Shown: positions 32,669 through 38,805 of the stretch, one piece after another | Layout of the letters: each line of letters starts with the position of its first letter | How positions within the stretch are numbered: the first letter of the stretch is position 1 | Assembly: GCA_045125095.1 (NCBI GenBank) | Contig: JBGVMW010000160.1 | Location: 1-38,805, forward strand | Reading direction: 5' to 3' | Length of the DNA stretch: 38,805 nucleotides | Source: JBGVMW01 sp045125095 | GTDB lineage: Bacteria > Bacillota > Clostridia > Lachnospirales > Lachnospiraceae | The notes under the pieces: model-generated | Databases searched by the model: none | Told to the model about the DNA's origin: nothing | Seen by the model: only the letters and a program-made list of their open reading frames with translations | Made by a program: the position numbers and the translations under genes

Positions 32669-34210
32669 GTGAAAGAAGAAATGATTATTGTTCTGGACTT
32701 TGGCGGTCAGTATAACCAGTTGATTGCAAGAAGAGTCAGAGAATGTAACGTATATTGTGAAGTGCATCCTTATAATATGAGCCTTGACAAGATTAAGGAA
32801 ATGAATCCAAAGGGAATTATTTTAACTGGAGGTCCAAACAGCGTATATGGAGAAGACTCCATAAGATGCCAGAAGGAATTATTTGAAATGAATATTCCTG
32901 TTCTGGGAATTTGCTATGGTTCTCAGTTAATGTCATATATGTTAGGCGGTGAGGTTGCTACTGCACCGGTTAGTGAGTATGGAAAAACAGAAGTAGAGGT
33001 GGAAAACACATCTCTTTTATTTGGCGATGTTGCAAAGAAAACAATTTGCTGGATGAGCCATACTGACTACATTGCAAAAGCACCGGAAGGATTTACGGTA
33101 ACTGCACATACTCCTGTATGTCCGGTTGCAGCTATGGAGAATCCGGAAGCGAAGTTATACGCCGTTCAGTTCCATCCGGAAGTAATGCATACAGAGGAAG
33201 GTGTGAAGATGCTTTCCAATTTCGTATATAAGGTATGTGGCTGTACAGGTACTTGGAAAATGGATTCCTTCGTGGAAACCACCATTCAGCAGATTCGTGA
33301 AAAAGTTGGAAACGGAAAAGTGCTTTGTGCATTATCAGGTGGCGTAGATTCCTCTGTTGCGGCTGTTATGCTTGCCAAAGCGGTTGGTAAACAGCTTACT
33401 TGTGTATTCGTAGACCACGGTTTACTTCGTAAAAACGAAGGTGATGAAGTAGAGGCTGTATTTGGTCCAGAAGGCCCATACGACTTGAACTTTATTCGTG
33501 TTAATGCACAGGAGCGTTTTTACGAAAAGCTTGCCGGCGTATCCGAACCGGAAGCAAAACGTAAAATCATCGGTGAAGAATTTATCCGTGTGTTTGAAGA
33601 AGAAGCTAAGAAGATGGGTGCAGTTGATTATCTGGTACAGGGAACCATTTATCCGGACGTAATTGAGTCTGGTCTTGGAAAATCTGCAGTTATCAAGTCT
33701 CACCACAACGTAGGTGGACTCCCGGATTGTGTTGATTTCAAAGAAATCATCGAACCACTTCGCATGTTATTCAAAGACGAAGTCCGCAAAGCCGGCTTAG
33801 AATTAGGCATCCCGGAATACCTTGTATACCGCCAGCCATTCCCAGGCCCAGGCCTTGGCATCCGTATCATCGGCGAAGTAACCGCCGAAAAGGTAAAAAT
33901 GGTACAGGATGCAGACTTCATTTACCGCGAAGAAATCGCAAAAGCGGGATTAGATAAGGGATTAGGTCAGTATTTTGCTGCACTTACCAATATGCGCTCT
34001 GTAGGTGTTATGGGGGATGGCAGAACTTACGATTATGCGATTGCCCTTAGAGCGGTTACAACGTCTGATTTTATGACAGCGGAGAGCGCTGAGCTTCCAT
34101 ATGAAGTGTTGAACCGAGTGATGACTAGAGTAATTAACGAGGTTAAGGGAGTTAACCGCGTGATGTATGATTTGACGAGTAAGCCACCGGGGACTATTGA
34201 GTTTGAATAG
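32669..34210 (+). CDS. guaA: GMP synthase (glutamine-hydrolysing)
   Basis: 513 aa. Converts XMP to GMP. The class I glutamine amidotransferase domain has IIVLDFGGQYNQLIARRVRE, catalytic Cys82 in LGICYGSQLM, and the His/Glu pair in QFHPEVMHT. The ATP-pyrophosphatase domain has the PP-loop ALSGGVDSSVAAVM. The C-terminal dimerisation domain ends VMYDLTSKPPGTIEFE. The start is GTG with AAGGAGG 6 nt upstream. The 3' end of guaA is a known integration site of genomic islands, and foreign-looking genes follow here. Confidence 0.98.
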   Translation: MKEEMIIVLDFGGQYNQLIARRVRECNVYCEVHPYNMSLDKIKEMNPKGIILTGGPNSVYGEDSIRCQKELFEMNIPVLGICYGSQLMSYMLGGEVATAPVSEYGKTEVEVENTSLLFGDVAKKTICWMSHTDYIAKAPEGFTVTAHTPVCPVAAMENPEAKLYAVQFHPEVMHTEEGVKMLSNFVYKVCGCTGTWKMDSFVETTIQQIREKVGNGKVLCALSGGVDSSVAAVMLAKAVGKQLTCVFVDHGLLRKNEGDEVEAVFGPEGPYDLNFIRVNAQERFYEKLAGVSEPEAKRKIIGEEFIRVFEEEAKKMGAVDYLVQGTIYPDVIESGLGKSAVIKSHHNVGGLPDCVDFKEIIEPLRMLFKDEVRKAGLELGIPEYLVYRQPFPGPGLGIRIIGEVTAEKVKMVQDADFIYREEIAKAGLDKGLGQYFAALTNMRSVGVMGDGRTYDYAIALRAVTTSDFMTAESAELPYEVLNRVMTRVINEVKGVNRVMYDLTSKPPGTIEFE

Positions 34211-34218
34211 GGGAAGTG

Positions 34219-34260
34219 TCCCACAAAGCCTGATTTTATGGGCTTTGTGGGATTTTTTTT
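34219..34260 (+). terminator. Terminator of guaA
   Basis: A perfect 12-bp stem, TCCCACAAAGCC (34219-34230) and GGCTTTGTGGGA (34241-34252), with a 10-nt loop, followed by eight T. Confidence 0.95.
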
Positions 34261-34673
34261 GTCTTTAACATGTGCCAGATAGGGGGCATAAGAATGTTTA
34301 TTTTTTTATAAAGTCGAATTTTATGATGGAAACAGTCAATTTTATCGTAAGTGTTTAATCTCGGTCTTTCATCATAAATAAGTTCGGTCTTGTCTTGTAA
34401 GCTATTTTATGAAAAGATGATAGGCACATTTCTATTGAATAGTAATCTTTGAAATTTTTAATACCAACTTGATAGGTTAGAACATATATGAGTTCTTTTG
34501 TGTAGATATTGATTCCCTATCTACACGATTTAGAAAGTTTTTGACTATAAGATGCAGACATTCTGTGTATAAATATAGGATTGAGACAAATTTTTTATAT
34601 GAAATGTATTCAAGATGATATATGTGATAGCCTTAATGTATAAATAAAACTAAGTTATGTGAGGTTATCTAAT
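34261..34673 (+). other. AT-rich interval between guaA and the methyltransferase gene
   Basis: No gene is seen. A perfect inverted repeat GTGTAGATA (34500-34508) / TATCTACAC (34518-34526) with a 9-nt spacer looks like an operator or hairpin without a U-tract. TTTATGATG (34320-34328) is the inverse of CATCATAAA (34370-34378). TTGACT (34541) and TATAAA (34568) are 21 nt apart, too far for a good promoter. The left boundary of a genomic island may lie here. Confidence 0.4.
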
Positions 34674-36395
34674 ATGGTTAATTTAAATGAAGTATTCCCA
34701 CCTGCATTAGCTCCAGTAAGAAATCGTAATATTAATCTGAGTCCTGAAGAAATAGCAACTATTATGAGAGTGCAAATTAATATGGAAAGAAAAACAGAAT
34801 ATACATGGAAAGATGCTATCTATGATTTGAGTCATGTAATCAAAACATATAATAATCCTGCTGGGTCAACCAAAGGTCTTGGTGGAAATATAAAGTTTCT
34901 GCCATTAGTGTTGATTCAAATTATTTATTACATATCATATAAGTATAATATAACGCAACAACAGATACTTGATGAATTGAAAAAACATGGTATTAATAGA
35001 GACAAGAAATTATTCAATATGGAAGTTCATGTTGATGATTATAAAAAGTGTGTTGAATATAATCAGCCTGAGTTACATATATGCTATCAAGGTCAAAAAA
35101 GAGATATTTTGGCTGAAGCTATAAAGCATCTAGTTTTTCAAGCTGGTACTTATGATTGCTTTATTGATATCTTTGGTGGAAGTGGGGCAGCAACCTTAGC
35201 AGTTCCTCGTAGGAACAATGCAGTATATGTCTTTAATGATTTAGACTTTGGACTATACTGCTTATTTGACACAATTGCTGATGATGAGGAATACAAGCAA
35301 TTAATACAGTATATAAAAGATTTACAGAATGATTTGGCTGGCAAAAGGGTATTTAAGTTATTGGATGTAATTGGAACTACATTTAGTCAAGAAATATCAT
35401 TGTATGCTCATAATAAGAAAAGGAAAATTCAGCGTGAAAAATTACTTGTCGAGTTGGCAAATATATATACAGGTAATGACTATCCCTCTGAATATTATGA
35501 AGTAGAACGTCAGTATAGATTTTATGGTTGGTATTGTTATTTTTCAAATATCTTGGAAGATAAGCAAAAACTCAAACTAATTAAGAACAATGTTAGCGTG
35601 TATGCAGGTAAAGAAATTGAAGATAGGGTGATTATTGCCTTAGCTGAATTTTATATTTGGTCATTTACGACTCACAGCTCAAAAGGTGTATCTCCAATAT
35701 TACAGATGGTATATTCCTTTGAAGAAATATATCAGTATAAAAAAGAAAATAAAGTTTGGCAAGAATTTATAAATGAGGATTATGCAAAAGTTATTCGTAA
35801 TATTCATAAATTAATAAGAAAAAATCGTAAGTTTGTTGATAAAAGTAAAGACTATAAAAACAAAACGCCAATGCAGGAGCAGAAAACTATTACAGAATGT
35901 TATGATTATTCAGACCTTATTGATATGTATTCAGTTGGTGGCAATGCAAAATGTAAGCATGAAAAGCCACTGTTTTATGCAGATTATCCCTATCAAGGTA
36001 CTACAGGATACTCTGTAGGAGAATGGACTGGGGTACAGTCACGTGACTTAATAGATAGATTAGTTAACTCTGGTGGAAAGTTTGTTTTTTCATGCAGAGC
36101 TTGTGCTACTACAAAAACAAATAGCAATACGTCAATTAATACAGTAAAAAATATTAATAATGGTATTTATGATGATGTATTAAACTATTTCAGAACAAAA
36201 GGAACCCCTTTATGGGTTGCAAGATTTAGTACAGAAAAACAAACTTTCATTGATGCTTTACGGAATAATAATACTACAGAAGTAATGATAACAAATTTTG
36301 AACTACAAGATTTTACATATAAATCCGGAGCTGTAATTGAAACGATGAGTTATAAACTTTTCATGAAGGATATAGACAAATACTTAGTCCGATGA
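34674..36395 (+). CDS. D12-class DNA adenine N6-methyltransferase-like protein
   Basis: 573 aa from ATG 34674, which has GAGG 9 nt upstream; a GTG at 34659 overlaps that region. Residues 1-135 or so are an N-terminal extension with no recognised domain. The D12 (Dam-like) fold then shows CYQGQKRDILAEAI in place of the usual W-x-GGK segment, SAM motif I as CFIDIFGGSGAATLAVPRRN (FGGSG at about 167-171) and FNDLD. Motif IV is YADYPYQGTTGY: Asp438-Tyr-Pro-Tyr where the family has DPPY. Whether DYPY remains catalytic is uncertain. Classic Dam enzymes are 270-300 aa, so this protein is about twice as long. No restriction enzyme gene is adjacent. It may be an orphan or defence-related methyltransferase. 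Confidence 0.8.
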   Translation: MVNLNEVFPPALAPVRNRNINLSPEEIATIMRVQINMERKTEYTWKDAIYDLSHVIKTYNNPAGSTKGLGGNIKFLPLVLIQIIYYISYKYNITQQQILDELKKHGINRDKKLFNMEVHVDDYKKCVEYNQPELHICYQGQKRDILAEAIKHLVFQAGTYDCFIDIFGGSGAATLAVPRRNNAVYVFNDLDFGLYCLFDTIADDEEYKQLIQYIKDLQNDLAGKRVFKLLDVIGTTFSQEISLYAHNKKRKIQREKLLVELANIYTGNDYPSEYYEVERQYRFYGWYCYFSNILEDKQKLKLIKNNVSVYAGKEIEDRVIIALAEFYIWSFTTHSSKGVSPILQMVYSFEEIYQYKKENKVWQEFINEDYAKVIRNIHKLIRKNRKFVDKSKDYKNKTPMQEQKTITECYDYSDLIDMYSVGGNAKCKHEKPLFYADYPYQGTTGYSVGEWTGVQSRDLIDRLVNSGGKFVFSCRACATTKTNSNTSINTVKNINNGIYDDVLNYFRTKGTPLWVARFSTEKQTFIDALRNNNTTEVMITNFELQDFTYKSGAVIETMSYKLFMKDIDKYLVR

Positions 36396-36610
36396 TAATC
36401 GATGCATAGAACAGATTTGTTCATCTCAGCATATTTATGAAGCAGTGTTGTTTATATACATATAATTTTTTTACATCAAAATGATTCCTGAGTCGAAATA
36501 GCATAGTAAACTACTGGACGCATATATGTCATTGTAACCGAAAACTACTGGTAACTGAGGTTATTTTATATTGATTGAGTTATCCCTATATACTAAGGGA
36601 TGATAGTTAA

Positions 36611-36637
36611 GGCTTTCTCCTAGAGGAAGTCTTTTCT
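36611..36637 (+). terminator. Terminator or attenuator before the two-gene operon
   Basis: GGCTTTC (36611-36617) pairs with GGAAGTC (36625-36631, two G-U pairs) with a 7-nt loop, followed by TTTTCT. It lies 26 nt before the Shine-Dalgarno site of the next gene, so it may be a leader attenuator of that operon. Upstream, ACTACTGG occurs twice near 36510-36556. Confidence 0.6.
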
Positions 36638-36677
36638 ATTATCCAAGTTTATTTTACTCAGTAGGAGGTATCGATTT

Positions 36678-37286
36678 ATGTATTACAAAGAGTTAGAGCG
36701 TATAATCGCTCAAAAAACCGCTGATTTAGCGGAGCCAGTCAGAGATTTTATCGATAATTGTGTATGTATTTATGATACTGGTGTCGATGATGCTCATGAT
36801 TTCAATTGCTGGGTTGCTTATAATAAAGCTACCGAAGCAATAGACAAGTGGATGTCGTTAGTAGTCGGTGCAGATTTAGTAGAATACACCGAAAATATGA
36901 TTTGTGTATCCCTTGAACTTCCAGATGGTAAGCATGAATATTACAATGAATTGTCTGTTTCAGGGGTAGTTCGTGATGGTACATCTTTACCAGTCGTACA
37001 TACACCTATAGGTGATTTCAATTATTTTGTATATAGATGTATTGTGGATATTCCAGACAATCCAGTAATGCTTTTCTATAAAGCAATGCAGGAGCAGATT
37101 CATAGGGTTCATGTTCTTATTACGCTTGACCCAGATGGTTATAACGATGACCTTATCACTCCAGCAATTTTGGAGTTATGTGGTATCCATGACCCATTAG
37201 ATATTTGTAGACTTGATAGTTGCCTTACACATATTGACGAGTTCTTTGATGCACATGGTTTTCATGAAGGGTGGGGTAGCGTATGA
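36678..37286 (+). CDS. Unrecognised acidic protein
   Basis: 202 aa, acidic and cysteine-containing, without membrane segments or signal peptide. The N-terminal part is helical (YYKELERIIAQKTADLAEPVRDFIDNCV) and the middle looks beta-rich (LPVVHTPIGDFNYFVYRCIVDIP). The C-terminus contains many Asp and His (CRLDSCLTHIDEFFDAHGFHEGW). AGGAGG precedes the start by 9 nt. Its stop overlaps the next ATG (ATGA), so the two proteins are translationally coupled. I recognise no family; island cargo of unknown function. Confidence 0.75.
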   Translation: MYYKELERIIAQKTADLAEPVRDFIDNCVCIYDTGVDDAHDFNCWVAYNKATEAIDKWMSLVVGADLVEYTENMICVSLELPDGKHEYYNELSVSGVVRDGTSLPVVHTPIGDFNYFVYRCIVDIPDNPVMLFYKAMQEQIHRVHVLITLDPDGYNDDLITPAILELCGIHDPLDICRLDSCLTHIDEFFDAHGFHEGWGSV

Positions 37287-37750
37287 GCTTAGAAGAGAAA
37301 GGTTACAAAAAGAGAGATACCTCTGATTTGCTTAATTGGAGGATGCAGGTCACTGACAATGGCTCAATAAGGATTACTGGAGTCACTAAACATGGCTTCA
37401 GACAATGCATTGAAAATGCAAATATTATTGAAGCAACGACTACCCATCTTGTAGTTGCAAGTGAAGGTAGGAGGTATCTTTTTTATAAGGATATCAATTG
37501 GGAAAAACCTTTAGTTCCAACAAGAATGCTTAAGAAAGTAAGACGCAAGGTTACTTTGGGGTATGCCATCCTAGACCTGCTTGCTGAGTCCTCATTATAC
37601 GCATTGTATATGAGTGATGTTTTGGATTTAATAAGGTTACAAAATATGTATCCATCCATGTATGACAATATGGATATGGATGAGGTGGCTGGTTTAGTTA
37701 TAGGTGCTATCCGTCAGAGAGATAGCAAACAATCCTCTGAGTTAATATAA
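37283..37750 (+). CDS. Unrecognised protein coupled to its upstream neighbour
   Basis: 155 aa, starting in the ATGA overlap. The first half looks beta-rich (MQVTDNGSIRITGVTKHGFR, then ATTTHLVVASEGRRYLFYKD) and is followed by a basic segment (RMLKKVRRKVT) and a helical C-terminus. No motif is recognised and no membrane segment is seen. The basic segment could bind nucleic acid, but this is only a compositional hint. A hairpin at 37761 ends the operon. Confidence 0.72.
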   Translation: MSLEEKGYKKRDTSDLLNWRMQVTDNGSIRITGVTKHGFRQCIENANIIEATTTHLVVASEGRRYLFYKDINWEKPLVPTRMLKKVRRKVTLGYAILDLLAESSLYALYMSDVLDLIRLQNMYPSMYDNMDMDEVAGLVIGAIRQRDSKQSSELI

Positions 37751-37760
37751 ATCAAGGTAG

Positions 37761-37790
37761 TAGGCTGGAGTTGTGTGCTTCAGCCTATTA
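37761..37790 (+). terminator. Terminator of the two-gene operon
   Basis: TAGGCTG (37761-37767) pairs with CAGCCTA (37781-37787), with the inner part GAG / CTT adding pairs. The following TTATG is a poor U-tract. Between here and 38002 no gene or other structure is recognised. Confidence 0.5.
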
Positions 37791-38002
37791 TGCTTACCAG
37801 TAGATAAAAATTCTTTAAGATAATTTATGTGCTACCAAGTCTTTAAGGTACTTATCCAATTGAGAGCAATTTTCCCATCATGAAAACTGATTTAGCTCAA
37901 GTAATCTTGTAAACCTTGTAACCCATGTGTTTGATTTAGTGCATCCAGTACTGTAGTTGCTGTAAATGAGTCTGTTCAGGATATTTTGAGGTGCTTTGGG
38001 GT

Positions 38003-38042
38003 AAACAAAAATGAGCCAGCTCACTATTTGAGACTGACTCAT
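38003..38042 (-). terminator. Terminator of the 107-aa gene
   Basis: On the minus strand ATGAG-T-CAG pairs with CTG-G-CTCAT (38034-38042 and 38011-38019), followed by TTTTGTTT. It lies 11 nt after the stop codon. Confidence 0.75.
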
Positions 38043-38053
38043 ATAAAACAATA

Positions 38054-38377
38054 TTATTTTACACTATAAAGACCATGAGCTGTACGAGTGATTTTGTTTT
38101 TTCTTATCAATGTGGTAAGAGAATTTGCAATATCAGCACGAGTAAGTTCATTGTCATATTGCTTACCTACTCGTAGGAAAAGAGCATCTATAATTTCCTC
38201 TTTTTTAACTTCTTCATTTTTGGAGTTCAAAATATCTAATACCATATCTGCAATTGTTTCCAATCTAGCATCAGGATATAAAGGTTCTCCAGTTGTTGGG
38301 TCAATAGCATATTTCTTGTCGTAATACTCTCTAAATTGTTTGGCGAGTATACCAGCCTTTGCAAGTTCATCTTGCAT
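38054..38377 (-). CDS. Small hypothetical protein with winged-helix-like C-terminus
   Basis: 107 aa from ATG 38377, preceded by AAAGGA about 10 nt upstream; a longer in-frame start at 38431 lacks a visible site. It begins MQDELAKAGILAKQFREYYD. The C-terminal half, EEIIDALFLRVGKQYDNELT then RADIANSLTTLIRKNKITRT and AHGLYSVK, looks like a winged-helix pattern ending in a beta-wing (GLYSVK). No family is recognised. It lies in the island on the strand opposite to the methyltransferase, downstream of the XRE regulator. Confidence 0.65.
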   Translation of the reverse strand: MQDELAKAGILAKQFREYYDKKYAIDPTTGEPLYPDARLETIADMVLDILNSKNEEVKKEEIIDALFLRVGKQYDNELTRADIANSLTTLIRKNKITRTAHGLYSVK

Positions 38378-38473
38378 ATAATACACATCCTTTCTTATAT
38401 GGTAATTAATATATAAATCGTAACATTTCATGTAGATTATGTAAATGTTAATCTTAAAGTTTGGGGCAACATA

Positions 38474-38523
38474 AAAAGATGACTATGTATTCTGATTTGC
38501 TGAGGGGTACTTAGTCATCTTTT
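38474..38523 (-). terminator. Terminator of the XRE regulator gene, overlapping its last codons
   Basis: On the minus strand AAAAGATGACTA (which encodes the final Lys-Asp-Asp and part of the stop) pairs exactly with TAGTCATCTTTT, 12 bp, with a loop of about 26 nt. The 3' arm ends in the U-tract. Confidence 0.7.
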
Positions 38524-38759
38524 CTTTTGAAGAATTCATCATAGTTAACATTGAAAATTTCTTTTAATGCTATAAGCATATCAACTGTAGGGTTGTTTCT
38601 GCCGTTAAGGACTTTGCTATATATTCCAGATGTTACATTTATGTCCATTAATTGAAGCTTGGCTATTACTTCAGTTGATTTCATGCCACGTTCTTCTTGC
38701 AATCTTCTAATATTTGAGCCTATAATTGGGTTTAGGTGTTGGTTAACTCTTTCAGCCAT
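38511..38759 (-). CDS. XRE-family helix-turn-helix regulator
   Basis: 82 aa. A single Cro/C1-type domain: IIGSNIRRLQEERGMKSTEV, then TSGIYSKVLNGRNNPTVDML and ALKEIFNVNYDEFFKR. The third-helix region YSKVLNGRNNP is the usual DNA-reading segment. AAAGGAG lies 6 nt before the ATG. Small XRE repressors often control island excision, toxin-antitoxin or defence genes; here the divergent region beyond base 38760 is outside the window, so the target is unknown. Confidence 0.9.
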   Translation of the reverse strand: MAERVNQHLNPIIGSNIRRLQEERGMKSTEVIAKLQLMDINVTSGIYSKVLNGRNNPTVDMLIALKEIFNVNYDEFFKRKDD

Positions 38760-38805
38760 ACAAAACTCCTTTCAATGAAAAGTATTGTCCAAAATGGCAG
38801 AAAAT

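Noticed and set aside
1..38805. CRISPR array, tRNA or rRNA genes
   Set aside because: No regularly spaced identical repeats and no recognisable tRNA or rRNA sequence were seen by reading; a dedicated scan was not possible.

Overview
The window is the replication-origin region of a low-GC Clostridia chromosome, most likely a Lachnospiraceae member. Evidence: the dnaA-dnaN-S4-recF-gyrB-gyrA block runs leftward and rpmH-rnpA-yidD-yidC-jag-mnmE-mnmG-rsmG runs rightward from an origin full of DnaA boxes; Shine-Dalgarno sites are strong; TTG and GTG starts are frequent; spoIIID implies a spore-forming lineage. The genus assignment is inference.

Layout. 211-8953: DNA replication and topology genes, all on the minus strand. 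7247-7549 and about 8990-9525: two DnaA-box clusters flanking dnaA, a bipartite oriC. 9526-17538: ribosomal protein L34, RNase P protein, membrane insertion (yidD, yidC), the RNA-binding protein Jag, and tRNA/rRNA modification (mnmE, mnmG, rsmG). An opposed mtnN sits between jag and mnmE. Noc and ParA/ParB do not follow rsmG; a duplicated palindromic repeat and a membrane-anchored hydrolase do.

18891-24741 is an accessory and partly decayed block: a soluble DegS-like kinase and NarL/LuxR-type regulator, an ISL3-like insertion sequence, a membrane protein, a frameshifted HlyD-type export protein and another orphan membrane protein. 24812-26825 holds an ammonium transporter fused to a P-II domain, behind a leader with two intrinsic terminators. 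27588-31231 is a regulator, ABC ATPase, permease and histidine kinase module with tandem operator repeats. spoIIID follows with a sigma-E-like promoter, then a small coiled-coil protein and guaA.

Downstream of guaA, to the end of the window, the content looks like a genomic island: a 573-aa D12-type DNA adenine methyltransferase-like protein with a long N-terminal extension and DYPY in place of DPPY, a translationally coupled pair of unrecognised genes, and a convergent small protein plus XRE-type regulator. This island is the best candidate for undescribed biology; no integrase or second boundary is visible.

No rRNA, tRNA or CRISPR array was recognised.
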